Shown piece by piece: positions 27,267 through 36,052 of a stretch of 64,000 nt of DNA. The notes below the pieces were generated by a model, which searched no databases, was not told the DNA's origin, and saw only the letters and a list, made by a program, of their open reading frames with translations. Position 1 is the first letter of the stretch. Every line of letters begins with the position of its first letter. This stretch comes from Profundibacter amoris (GTDB lineage Bacteria; Pseudomonadota; Alphaproteobacteria; Rhodobacterales; Rhodobacteraceae), in NCBI RefSeq assembly GCF_003544895.1, contig NZ_CP032125.1:3176001-3240000 (forward strand), in the 5' to 3' direction. The position numbers were made by a program, and so were the translations under genes.

Positions 27267-28141
27267 CAGTGCCGCCGCTCCAATGCGTGATAAAGCCATG
27301 TCAGCGCCACCCGCGGCGCGTCATCGGTGTGATGGCAGGCGTATTGCCAGCCGGTTCGATGCGCCAGATCGGCCAGCGCCGCCTTGCGCTGGGCCAACCG
27401 CTGTAAATAGCGGTCCCGCAAATCCCCTGCATTCAGGGTTTCATGGCGCAGGGTGCCGCCCATGCTTTCGAATATCGTGCGTCCGTCAAAGGGAAAAGCC
27501 TCTTCCTGCGGGTCCAGTATCTGCACCAAAGCACCCTTGACCCCGCGATCCGCCGCACCCGTCAGCGCCTTTTGCACATCGGCAATATCACCCAGAAAAT
27601 CCGAGATGAACACCGCGCGGGTGTTGGGCCGCATACCGTGGGTTTCGGGCGCGCCATAATCCGCCTCGGCCTCTAGCCCCGACAATTCCTGTGCCATGCG
27701 CACCAGTTGGCCCTGCCCGGAACGCGGCGGGTTGGCGCAGCTGGTCAGGCCCACCTTTTCACCGCCCCGCACCAGCAGGATGGAAACGGCCATTGCCAGC
27801 ACCCGCGCCCGCTCGCCCTTGGTGCTCAAATCCTTGGCCGAGGTAAACCGCATCGACGCGGCCTCGTCCACCCAGAGCATCACCGATTGCGCCGCCTGCC
27901 ATTCCCTTTGCCGGATGAAATGCACGTCCGAACGGGCCGAACGCCGCCAGTCGATATTGCGCGCCTCGTCCCCGTCCATCGCCACGCGGTATTGCCAGAA
28001 TTCGTCACCCTGTCCGGCGTGTCGCCGCCCGTGTTCGCCCAGCAACACCATCGCGGCCAGCCGTTCGGCATCGGCCAGCAACGGCGGCAAAGCGCCCGCC
28101 AGTTCCGCCGATTTACGTCTTAGGGCGGCAGGTCCTGTCAC
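27266..28141 (-). CDS. DUF58 domain-containing protein
   Basis: A 291-residue cytoplasmic protein of the DUF58 family, which has a VWA-like fold and always travels with MoxR ATPases. The diagnostic stretch is GDEFWQYR, then DEARNIDWRRSARSD, then RQREWQA; VMLWVDEAASM holds a weakened metal-ion site (DEAAS). It is a likely client or adaptor of the upstream ATPase. It overlaps both neighbours (ATGA with the moxR gene, TGATG with the BatA/DUF4159 gene), so all four genes are translated as one coupled unit. Confidence 0.9.
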   Translation of the reverse strand: MTGPAALRRKSAELAGALPPLLADAERLAAMVLLGEHGRRHAGQGDEFWQYRVAMDGDEARNIDWRRSARSDVHFIRQREWQAAQSVMLWVDEAASMRFTSAKDLSTKGERARVLAMAVSILLVRGGEKVGLTSCANPPRSGQGQLVRMAQELSGLEAEADYGAPETHGMRPNTRAVFISDFLGDIADVQKALTGAADRGVKGALVQILDPQEEAFPFDGRTIFESMGGTLRHETLNAGDLRDRYLQRLAQRKAALADLAHRTGWQYACHHTDDAPRVALTWLYHALERRH

Positions 28142-29142
28142 GCCGCAGCCTCGCTTTTGCCAACCTGCGCCACCACGGAATCAATCAGATCACCCAGCGT
28201 TTCACCGCGTGCCTTGGCGGCAAAGGACAGCGCCATCCGGTGCATCAACACCGGCCGCGCCATGTCGATTACATCATCAGGTGTCGGGGCAAGCCGCCCG
28301 TCCAGCAGTGCCGCCGCGCGCACCGTCATCATCAACGCCTGTGCTGCCCGTGGCCCCGGTCCCCATGATACGTTTTCACGCACTTCCAGTGTTGATAGCT
28401 CGTCATCAGGCCGACAGGCGCGGACCAGATCAAGGATCATGTCCACCACCGCCTCGCCCACCGGCATCCGCCGCAACAGGGTTTGCGCATCCAGCAATTC
28501 CTGCGCGGTAAAGACTTGGCGAACCTCGCCATCCTCGATACCCGTTGTTGCCAGAATGATCGCCTTTTCGGTGTCGCGGTCGGGATATTCCACATCAATC
28601 TGCACCAGAAAGCGGTCCAGCTGCGCCTCAGGCAGCGGATAGGTGCCTTCCTGTTCGATCGGGTTCTGCGTGGCCAGAACGTGAAACGGCACACCCAACT
28701 CGCGTTCCTTGCCCGCAATCGAAACCCGTTTCTCCTGCATCGCCTGCAGCAACGCCGATTGCGTCCGCGGGGATGCACGGTTGATTTCATCGGCCAGCAG
28801 CAACTGGCAGAAAATCGGCCCTTCGATAAACCGGAATTCCCGCTTGCCACCGGATTCATCCAGCACCTCGGACCCCAAAATATCGGCCGGCATCAAATCC
28901 GGCGTGAACTGTATTCGCGAACCATCCAGCCCCATCACGGTGGACAGCGATTCAACCAGCCGCGTTTTCCCCAAACCCGGCACACCGATCAGCAACCCGT
29001 GCCCGCCACATAACAAAGCACTAAGCGTCAGGTCCACGACCCGTTCCTGCCCGATGAACCGGCTGGCGATCATCGCCTTGGCCTTGGCCAGTTTCGCGCC
29101 CAATGCCTCGATATCGGCGACCAGATTTTCGGCTTTGTCCAT
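28138..29142 (-). CDS. MoxR-family AAA+ ATPase
   Basis: A 334-residue AAA+ ATPase of the MoxR family, thought to act as a chaperone that remodels VWA-containing partners. Walker A is GVPGLGKT (53-60), Walker B is LLLADEINRA with D118-E119, and the following TQSALLQAMQEKRV and TQNPIEQEGTYPLPEAQLDRF are family signatures containing sensor 1 and the arginine finger region. It is the first gene of the operon with DUF58, BatA/DUF4159 and the large membrane protein. The promoter region faces the divergent DUF1285 gene. Confidence 0.93.
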   Translation of the reverse strand: MDKAENLVADIEALGAKLAKAKAMIASRFIGQERVVDLTLSALLCGGHGLLIGVPGLGKTRLVESLSTVMGLDGSRIQFTPDLMPADILGSEVLDESGGKREFRFIEGPIFCQLLLADEINRASPRTQSALLQAMQEKRVSIAGKERELGVPFHVLATQNPIEQEGTYPLPEAQLDRFLVQIDVEYPDRDTEKAIILATTGIEDGEVRQVFTAQELLDAQTLLRRMPVGEAVVDMILDLVRACRPDDELSTLEVRENVSWGPGPRAAQALMMTVRAAALLDGRLAPTPDDVIDMARPVLMHRMALSFAAKARGETLGDLIDSVVAQVGKSEAAA

Positions 29143-29213
29143 GACACACTCCCTTTACGCGGTTATGTGTGTATTAAACGGGCAAATTGCACGGGTTACA
29201 AACGGCAAAAGCG

Positions 29214-29789
29214 ATGAATGATGAAAAGATTGTGAAGCCATCGGCGGAAAGCCTCGCATCTGCGGCGCGAAAGGCCGCTAAAGGCGGGTTGCCGCCGGTG
29301 CACCTGTGGAATCCCGATTTCTGCGGTGATCTGGATATGCGCATCGCGCGGGACGGAACATGGTTCTATCTGGGCACCCCGATTGGCAGGCCGGAGCTGG
29401 TGCGGCTGTTTTCCACCATCCTGCGCAAGGACGGGGATGATTATTTCCTTGTCACGCCGGTGGAAAAGGTCGGCATCACCGTGGATGACGCGCCCTTTGT
29501 GGCGGTGGATTTCGAGGTAACGGGCAGTGGTAAGGACCAGACCCTGACCTTTGAAACCAACGTCGGAGATTTTGCCCCCGCCGGCCCCGACCATCCGATC
29601 CGCGTCGAACGCGATACCGAAACCGGCGAGCCATCGCCCTATGTGCTGGTCCGCGCCAATCTGGAGGCGCTGATTGATCGCAAAAGCTTCTACCGGCTGG
29701 TGGACACCGGCGCGCATCATGACGGCTGGTTCGGCATCTGGTCGGGCGGCGAATTCTTCCCCATCATCCCAAGTGACGAGCTGACCTGA
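29214..29789 (+). CDS. DUF1285 family protein
   Basis: A 191-residue protein of the DUF1285 family, found across alpha- and gammaproteobacteria and structurally known but without an assigned function. Recognisable blocks are [18 protein letters not shown], then [12 protein letters not shown] and a C-terminal [14 protein letters not shown]. The start is the ATG giving [10 protein letters not shown]; no good ribosome site is visible. It sits one base ahead of the hydroxypyruvate isomerase gene, so the two are probably cotranscribed. It is cytoplasmic by sequence, with no signal peptide or helix. Confidence 0.88.
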   Translation: MNDEKIVKPSAESLASAARKAAKGGLPPVHLWNPDFCGDLDMRIARDGTWFYLGTPIGRPELVRLFSTILRKDGDDYFLVTPVEKVGITVDDAPFVAVDFEVTGSGKDQTLTFETNVGDFAPAGPDHPIRVERDTETGEPSPYVLVRANLEALIDRKSFYRLVDTGAHHDGWFGIWSGGEFFPIIPSDELT

Positions 29790-29790
29790 C

Positions 29791-30543
29791 ATGCCCACCT
29801 TCTGCGCCAATCTGACGATGCTGTTCACCGAATACCCGCTGATCGAACGCTTTGGCGCGGCCAAGGACGCAGGGTTCGATGTGGTGGAAATTCTGTTCCC
29901 TTATGACAATCCAGCACAGGAAATGCGCTCGGCCCTGATCAAACACGACCTGAAGATGGCCCTGATCAACACTCCGCCGCCAAACTGGGCGGGCGGGGAT
30001 CGGGGTTATGCGGCCATACCGAATGGTGAAAAGCGGTTCCAGTATGATTTCAAACGCACCCTGCGCTATGCGCAACTGCTGAAACCCACCCATATCCACA
30101 TCATGGCGGGCCGTGCCAAAGGGGCCGTGGCGCGGGCGACGTTCATTGAAAACCTGAAATGGGCCGCAATGCAGGCCCCGAAACAAAGCCTGACAATCGA
30201 GCCGATCAACCCCACCGACATCCCCGGTTATTTCCTGCATGATTTCGATCAGGCCGCCGAAATACTGGACGCGGTGGATGCCCCCAATGTGAACCTGCAA
30301 TTTGACGCCTACCACGCGCATATGATCACCGGCGATCTGCCCGCCACTTGGTCCAGACACGGCCACCGCGCAGTGCATATCCAGATTGCAGGCGCACCGG
30401 GGCGGCATGAACCGGACATCGGCGATATTGATTGCGCCGGATTCTTCAAACAGATTGATGCGGACGGCTACAAGGGGTTCGTCAGCGGCGAATATCACCC
30501 AAAGGGGCGCACAGTTGACGGGCTGGAGTGGGTCAAGCTCTAG
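29791..30543 (+). CDS. hyi: Hydroxypyruvate isomerase family protein
   Basis: TIM-barrel sugar isomerase of 250 residues, of the Hyi/OtnI family that interconverts hydroxypyruvate and tartronate semialdehyde or acts on related keto-acids. Landmarks are MPTFCANLTMLFTEYP, GFDVVEILFPYD, LTIEPINPTDIPGYF (with the metal-site Glu), LQFDAYHAHM and GEYHPKG (second Glu). The reaction fits the glyoxylate branch fed by the glycolate oxidase 10 kb away, but the two are not in one operon. The stop overlaps the convergent racemase gene by four bases. The exact substrate within the family is uncertain. Confidence 0.87.
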   Translation: MPTFCANLTMLFTEYPLIERFGAAKDAGFDVVEILFPYDNPAQEMRSALIKHDLKMALINTPPPNWAGGDRGYAAIPNGEKRFQYDFKRTLRYAQLLKPTHIHIMAGRAKGAVARATFIENLKWAAMQAPKQSLTIEPINPTDIPGYFLHDFDQAAEILDAVDAPNVNLQFDAYHAHMITGDLPATWSRHGHRAVHIQIAGAPGRHEPDIGDIDCAGFFKQIDADGYKGFVSGEYHPKGRTVDGLEWVKL

Positions 30544-31226
30544 CTGGCCTCCAGCAACAACGATGCCGCCCCGACAAGGTGAAACACCGGCAAACCGGTG
30601 GCCTGTTTCACGGCATTCGCATAAGGCGGCAGATTTCCACATTCCAGAATAAACGCCGAAAGGTCCGGGTTTTCTGTTTGCAACCCTATGGCCCGCGCAA
30701 CAACAGCATTTTCAAGTGCGGAATAATCCAGTTCGGTTGCCTGTTCGTCACGCGGCACAAGGAAGGTTTCAGCAAATTCCGGCACATCCTCCAGACCGGC
30801 AACCGCAACCAATTCCGGCGATATGCCAGCCGCCGCCAGCGTATTGAGGCCCAGCGCCTTTCCGGAAGCGGTCAATATGCCAATCCGGCCCGGACATGTG
30901 GCCCGAGCAAGCGGAAATAGCGAAAGCGCAGACAACAGCACCGGAATTTTCACGGCAGATGCGATTTCGGATTGCACATTTACCAGAAAACCGCATGTGG
31001 AAATAATCGCCGCAGCGCCGCGTTCTTCCAACGCGCGCGCTTTTGCAATGAATGTTTCAAGAAGCCAGTCTGCGGGCATCCCGTCGCGCACGATGTCAGG
31101 GCTATCGGCCCCCGCGATCACTTTGATGACAACCGCAAAAGGATAGCTGTCAGGGTTGCCAACATCCCCCTTAATCCGCGGGAAGTTGGTATCAAGCGCA
31201 AGAATTCCCAAAAATGGTCTATCCAT
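30540..31226 (-). CDS. Aspartate/glutamate racemase family protein
   Basis: A 228-residue member of the Asp/Glu/hydantoin racemase superfamily. Both catalytic-type cysteines are present, one in STCGFL near residue 78 and one in LECGNLPPY near residue 200, with the N-terminal GILALDTNFPR strand. A perfect GGAGG ribosome site stands 4 bases before the chosen ATG. Members with this layout may be racemases, hydantoin racemases or arylmalonate-decarboxylase relatives, so I do not name a substrate. The gene follows a 27-base gap from the stop side of polA on the same strand, reading away from it. Confidence 0.85.
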   Translation of the reverse strand: MDRPFLGILALDTNFPRIKGDVGNPDSYPFAVVIKVIAGADSPDIVRDGMPADWLLETFIAKARALEERGAAAIISTCGFLVNVQSEIASAVKIPVLLSALSLFPLARATCPGRIGILTASGKALGLNTLAAAGISPELVAVAGLEDVPEFAETFLVPRDEQATELDYSALENAVVARAIGLQTENPDLSAFILECGNLPPYANAVKQATGLPVFHLVGAASLLLEAS

Positions 31227-31253
31227 GATGCCTCCACCGCGCACCAAAAAACC

Positions 31254-34043
31254 CTAATGCGCCTCGGCCCAGTTGACCCCGACGCCCGCGTCCACAATCA
31301 GTGGCACATCCAGTTTGACGGCGGGCATAGATGCCCCTTCCATCACGTCACGCACCACTTTGGTCACAGCGTCCACAGCCCCCTCTTCTACCTCGAAGAT
31401 CAGTTCATCGTGGACCTGTAGCAGCATCTTGGCGGGCATGCCGTAAATCGCCTCTGGCATCCGCACCATCGCACGGCGGATGATGTCGGCGGCCGACCCC
31501 TGTATCGGCGCATTGATCGCCGCGCGTTTGGCAAAACCGGCGCGCGGGCCTTTCGACCCCATTTCCGGCGTGTGGATTTTGCGCCCGAACAGGGTTTTCA
31601 CATATTTATGCTCTTTGGCGTATTCCACCGTTGTATCCATATAGGTACGGATACCGGGGAAGCGTTCAAAGTAGCGATCAATAAACCCCTGCGCCTCTTT
31701 GCGCGGAATCCGCAGGTTGCGGGCCAGACCAAAGCCCGAGATACCATAGATCACCCCGAAATTGATCGCCTTGGCCTTGCGGCGAATGTCGGGCGTCATT
31801 TCGTCCAGCGGCACATCGAACATCTCGCTTGCGGTCATCGCGTGAATGTCCAGTCCGTCGCGAAACGCCTGTTTCAGCGCGTCAATGTCGGCGATATGCG
31901 CCAGTATCCGCAGTTCGATCTGGCTGTAATCCAGCGACAGCAAAACCTTGCCTTCGTCCGCCACAAAGGCCTCGCGGATTTTGCGCCCTTCTTCGGTGCG
32001 CACCGGAATGTTCTGCAAATTCGGATCGGTCGAGGCCAACCGCCCCGTGTTCGCCCCCGCAATCACATAGGACGTATGCACACGCCCCGTATCGGGGTTT
32101 ATGTGATCCTGAAGCGCATCGGTATAGGTCGATTTCAACTTGCTAAGCTGGCGCCAGTCCAGCACCCGTGCTGCCAGTTCGTTACCCTCGGCGGCCAGAT
32201 CCTCGAGCACATCGGCACCGGTGGCATAAGCGCCCGTTTTGCCTTTTTTGCCCCCCTCAAGCCCCATTTCGTCAAACAGGATTTCACCCAACTGTTTGGG
32301 CGAGCCAACATTGAAGGACCGTCCCGCAAGTTCATGGATTTCCGCCTCGAGTGCCGCCATTTTCTGGGCGAAATTGTTCGACATCCGGCTAAGAACATCG
32401 CGGTCCACCTTGATGCCGTTCATCTCCATCTGCGCCAGAACCGGCACCAGCGGGCGTTCCATGGTTTCGTAAACCGTGGTCACCTGTTCCACATGCAGGC
32501 GCGGTTTGAACATCTGCCACAGACGCAGGGTGATATCGGCGTCTTCGGCGGCATAGGGCACGGCATCGGCCACCTTGACCTTATCGAACGTGATCGCGGA
32601 TTTACCCGCGCCCAGCAGCGGTTTGATCGGGATCGGGCTGTGGTCCAGATAACGTTCCGACAGCGCATCCATGCCGTGGTTGTGCAATCCTGCGTGCAGG
32701 GCATAGGACAGCAACATGGTATCATCAATCGGGGCCACATCCACACCGACACGGGCGAAAATCTTGGCATCATATTTCATGTTCTGGCCGATTTTCAGGA
32801 TGCTTTCATCCTGAAGCATCGGCTTCAGCATAGTCAGGGCCACATCGAAATTCATCTGCCCCTCGGCCAGCGCATCCGAGGCAAACAAATCATCCCCTGC
32901 ACTTTCCTTGTGGCGCAGAGGGATATAACAGGCCTCGCCTGCCTCGACCGACAGCGAAATCCCGACCAGATCAACCCGCATGGTGTCCAGCCCCGTGGTT
33001 TCGGTATCCACCGCCACATAGCCACGTTCGTAAATCCGCTCGATCCATTTGGTCAGGGCATCCACATCCTTGACCCATTCGTATTTTCCGGCGTTAAACG
33101 GCGGGGCGTCGGGGGTGTCCACAGGGGCCGCGGACACCTCTATCGCGGGCGGCTCGACCCCCATTTGATCAGCGATCCGTTTGGTCAGGGTGCGAAATTC
33201 CATTTCCGTCAGAAACGACAGCAAAGGTTCCGGCTCCGGCGCTTTCAGCTCCAGATCATCCAGCGTGAAATCCAGATCCATATCGTCAACCAGTGTCACC
33301 AACTGCTTTGACAGGCGGATCAGATCGGCGTTTTCGATCAGCGCCTGCCGGCGTTTGGGCTGTTTGATTTCTTCGGCATGTTCCAGCAGATTTTCCAGAT
33401 CGCCATATTCGTTTATCAGCAACGCCGCCGTTTTGATACCGATCCCGGGCGCACCGGGGATGTTATCGACACTATCCCCCGCCAGCGCCTGCACATCGAC
33501 CACTCGCTCCGGCCCGACGCCGAATTTTTCGCGCACACCGTCCGCGTCTATCCGCTTGTTCTTCATTGCGTCCAGCATTTCAACGCCACCGCCGACAAGC
33601 TGCATCAAATCCTTGTCCGAACTGATGATGGTGCAGCGCCCGCCTGCCTCTCGGGCCTGTCTGGACAGTGTGGCGATGATGTCATCTGCCTCGAACCCCT
33701 CGACCTCGTGACAGGCAATGTTGAAGGCGCGGGTGGCGTCGCGGGTCAGGGGGAATTGCGGGCGCAGGTCTTCGGGCGGGGGCGGGCGGTTGGCCTTGTA
33801 TTTATCGTAGATTTCATTACGAAACGTCTTGCCGGAATAGTCAAAGATCACCGCAACATGGGTGGGCGCATCCGGCCCCTTGTTGGCCTCGATCTGCTTG
33901 TACAGCATGTTGCAAAACCCCGCGACCGCGCCAATCGGCAGACCATCGGATTTGCGCGTCAACGGGGGCAATGCGTGATAGGCACGGAAAATAAAGGCCG
34001 AGCCGTCGATCAGGTGTAGATGGCAGCCTTTGCCAAAACTCAT
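31254..34043 (-). CDS. polA: DNA polymerase I
   Basis: Replicative-repair polymerase of 929 residues with all three domains. The N-terminal 5'-3' exonuclease covers about residues 1-300 (HLIDGSAFIFRAYH, then GDSVDNIPGAPGIG). The 3'-5' proofreading domain keeps its catalytic motif D346-T-E348, so it should be active. The polymerase domain holds motif A DYSQIELRILAH, motif B RRKAKAINFGVIYG and motif C VHDE (D879). The start has AGGAGA upstream; an earlier in-frame ATG has none. It lies within 10 kb of two other repair genes, nth and an MGMT, but is transcribed on its own. Confidence 0.97.
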   Translation of the reverse strand: MSFGKGCHLHLIDGSAFIFRAYHALPPLTRKSDGLPIGAVAGFCNMLYKQIEANKGPDAPTHVAVIFDYSGKTFRNEIYDKYKANRPPPPEDLRPQFPLTRDATRAFNIACHEVEGFEADDIIATLSRQAREAGGRCTIISSDKDLMQLVGGGVEMLDAMKNKRIDADGVREKFGVGPERVVDVQALAGDSVDNIPGAPGIGIKTAALLINEYGDLENLLEHAEEIKQPKRRQALIENADLIRLSKQLVTLVDDMDLDFTLDDLELKAPEPEPLLSFLTEMEFRTLTKRIADQMGVEPPAIEVSAAPVDTPDAPPFNAGKYEWVKDVDALTKWIERIYERGYVAVDTETTGLDTMRVDLVGISLSVEAGEACYIPLRHKESAGDDLFASDALAEGQMNFDVALTMLKPMLQDESILKIGQNMKYDAKIFARVGVDVAPIDDTMLLSYALHAGLHNHGMDALSERYLDHSPIPIKPLLGAGKSAITFDKVKVADAVPYAAEDADITLRLWQMFKPRLHVEQVTTVYETMERPLVPVLAQMEMNGIKVDRDVLSRMSNNFAQKMAALEAEIHELAGRSFNVGSPKQLGEILFDEMGLEGGKKGKTGAYATGADVLEDLAAEGNELAARVLDWRQLSKLKSTYTDALQDHINPDTGRVHTSYVIAGANTGRLASTDPNLQNIPVRTEEGRKIREAFVADEGKVLLSLDYSQIELRILAHIADIDALKQAFRDGLDIHAMTASEMFDVPLDEMTPDIRRKAKAINFGVIYGISGFGLARNLRIPRKEAQGFIDRYFERFPGIRTYMDTTVEYAKEHKYVKTLFGRKIHTPEMGSKGPRAGFAKRAAINAPIQGSAADIIRRAMVRMPEAIYGMPAKMLLQVHDELIFEVEEGAVDAVTKVVRDVMEGASMPAVKLDVPLIVDAGVGVNWAEAH

Positions 34044-34097
34044 GTCATTCTCCTTGGGCAAAGCGCCCGAACGGGAGCAATGCGGCCACCAGATGGC

Positions 34098-34274
34098 CTA
34101 GTCGTTTTTCACATAATCGCTGTGGATGAATTTGGTGTCGCAATAGGGGCATTCGACCCAGCCCTGTTCACTGGGGATTTGCAACCAGACCTTCGGGTGG
34201 CCATTCGCCCCGCCACCATCGCAGGAAATGCGGTATTTATCGACAATTACGGTTTCGGGGGCTTCGGTGGTCAT
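34098..34274 (-). CDS. CHCC zinc-finger protein (NDUFS6-like)
   Basis: A 58-residue protein with the zf-CHCC pattern: Cys in ISCDGG, His in GHPKVW, and the CPYC pair near the C-terminus. Bacterial versions are homologous to the NDUFS6/13-kDa accessory subunit of respiratory complex I, typical of alphaproteobacteria. The start is the ATG giving MTTEAPETV, with GGAGCG upstream. It sits just upstream of polA on the same strand, with 54 bases between them, so it may share a transcript. Confidence 0.87.
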   Translation of the reverse strand: MTTEAPETVIVDKYRISCDGGGANGHPKVWLQIPSEQGWVECPYCDTKFIHSDYVKND

Positions 34275-34510
34275 GGTCGCTCCATTCGTCAATTTGTTGG
34301 CGCCATGATAACGATCCGTGACGCATGGACAAGGCATCAATCACGTCTTTTATACTGCCTTGAAGAAATGTAATTGACTTTGCCCAAGCTGTGCAAACTC
34401 AGGGCCTTTGAATATCTGGCATCATTGCCAAATTCAGCACCCGTTGCCTTCACAACAGGCCCGCGATAACAGTAGTGAACGCATTCTATTATTCCTGTTA
34501 CGAAAAGGCG

Positions 34511-35665
34511 ATGATGCCCCGTTCCGAAAACAGCTCGGCTTATTTCAGCAAAACCCTGTTCTGGATCCTTGCTGCGCTGCCGTTTGTATTTGTGATCCTG
34601 AAATTCGCCAGATGGGAAACCTATGGCATCTTTGATTTCCACACATTCCATCTGGCAGGGGTGCTGGCCAACAACGGGCAGGCGCAATTGGCGTTTGACT
34701 GGGACAGCTTTGTTGCCCAGTTCGCGCCAACCTATGGCACACCGGGCGCCTTTCCGTGGTTTTACCCGCCACTATTGCTGCCCTACAGTCAGGCGCTGGC
34801 CCAGTTTCAGGCCCCCGTTGCTTATGTGGTGTTCAACTTTATCGGTTTGGCGGCCTATTACCTGACGGTCCGTTCCCTTTTTCGCGACAAGTTCCGCGAG
34901 ATCATAATCCTGTCGGCCTTTCCTTTGCTGATCCCCATTGCATTCGGCCACCCCACGGTATTCTTTCTGGTGTTTCTGCTGCTGGGGTATCACCTGTCAA
35001 AACGCCATCCTGTTTTGGCGCTGATTGCCCTGACGTTGGTTGCGGCGAAACCCCATGTCGGCGGGGTGATCCTGTTTTTGTATTTCCTCAAAACCCTGCC
35101 CAAATCGATACTGCCGTCAATCATTATTGCCGCCGTTGCGATCCTGTCTACCAGCCTGTTTTATGGCAGCGATATATGGTTGCAGTTTCTCTCGCTGCTC
35201 AAATCCGCCTCGGACAATCTGTTAGCCATGCAGCTCGAGAACCCGTATAGATCGTCCCTTTTTGTGGCGCTGGCCCCGTTCGGGATTCCGGCCGCAATAA
35301 GGTGGATCTTGCATTTCGCCCTGCTGGCGGCACTCTGCGGGCTGGGGACCTATGCGTTTCGGGATGCCAAAGACGACAGGTTCTGGGTGGTCGCCGGACT
35401 GGCCGCGTTTTTCACCAGCCCCTACATCGTCTTGTATGATTACACCTTGCTGTTGCTACCGCTGATATTGGTGATCAAACACGCCCGCACGCAGGAAAAA
35501 TGCCCCTGGGTGGTGGCTGTGTTGTTTATTGAATCCATCCCCATGGTTCTGACGGTGCTGCCACCGGCCTATAAATTCAACTTCCTTGCGGTTTTGCTGT
35601 TTACCGTGGCCGTTCTACTGATCAAAATCAGATGCACAGGCCCGTCAGATAGGCCCCGACCCTAA
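34511..35665 (+). CDS. DUF2029/GT87-family membrane glycosyltransferase
   Basis: A 384-residue polytopic membrane protein with about nine or ten hydrophobic helices. It matches the GT87/DUF2029 family of GT-C-fold polyprenyl-phosphate-sugar-dependent transferases: the early FDFHTFHLAG loop carries the conserved acidic site, followed by FPWFYPPLLLP. Such enzymes add mannose or other sugars to envelope glycans or lipids. The start is ambiguous; ATG 34511 or 34514 follows AAAAGG, while an upstream GTG would add 12 residues. The stop overlaps the convergent HIT gene. The acceptor is unknown. Confidence 0.82.
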   Translation: MMPRSENSSAYFSKTLFWILAALPFVFVILKFARWETYGIFDFHTFHLAGVLANNGQAQLAFDWDSFVAQFAPTYGTPGAFPWFYPPLLLPYSQALAQFQAPVAYVVFNFIGLAAYYLTVRSLFRDKFREIIILSAFPLLIPIAFGHPTVFFLVFLLLGYHLSKRHPVLALIALTLVAAKPHVGGVILFLYFLKTLPKSILPSIIIAAVAILSTSLFYGSDIWLQFLSLLKSASDNLLAMQLENPYRSSLFVALAPFGIPAAIRWILHFALLAALCGLGTYAFRDAKDDRFWVVAGLAAFFTSPYIVLYDYTLLLLPLILVIKHARTQEKCPWVVAVLFIESIPMVLTVLPPAYKFNFLAVLLFTVAVLLIKIRCTGPSDRPRP

Positions 35666-36042
35666 GCGGGTTGCAACATCCGCCCCAAAGGACGGCCACC
35701 CAGAATATGCACATGCAGATGCGGCACTTCCTGCACCGCGTCACGCCCCGCATTGGCAATCAGGCGATACCCGTCGCCCCCCTCGCCCGGCTCGATGCCC
35801 AACTGTTTGCACACCGCGCCAATCGTGCGGGTGTAATCAATGATCTCGGCATCCGAAGCCTCGGTGGCGAAATGGTCAAAACAGACATAAGGGCCTTTGG
35901 GAATAACCAGCACATGATGCGGCGCCTGCTCGCTGATGTCATGAAAGGCCAGCGTGTGTTCGGTTTCCATCACCTTGCCACAGGGAATTTCCCCGCGCAG
36001 GATTTTTGCGAATATGTTCTGGTCGTCATAAGCATAGGGCAT
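35662..36042 (-). CDS. HIT-family nucleotide-binding protein
   Basis: A 126-residue histidine-triad protein (HINT type). The triad motif HLHVHILGG is near the C-terminus, and the N-terminal FAKILRGEIPCGKV block and HHVLVIPK are typical. Such proteins hydrolyse nucleoside phosphoramidates and related compounds. The start is the ATG giving MPYAYDDQN, with AAGGA upstream. It follows the GT14 gene after 10 bases and is probably cotranscribed with it; no functional link between them is apparent. Confidence 0.92.
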   Translation of the reverse strand: MPYAYDDQNIFAKILRGEIPCGKVMETEHTLAFHDISEQAPHHVLVIPKGPYVCFDHFATEASDAEIIDYTRTIGAVCKQLGIEPGEGGDGYRLIANAGRDAVQEVPHLHVHILGGRPLGRMLQPA

Positions 36043-36052
36043 CGGGCAATCC

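Noticed and set aside
24336-27290. 984-codon open frame on the plus strand
   Set aside because: It lies antisense to the BatA/DUF4159 gene and has the His/Gln/Arg/Pro-rich composition expected of a mirror frame in GC-rich DNA; no domain is recognisable.
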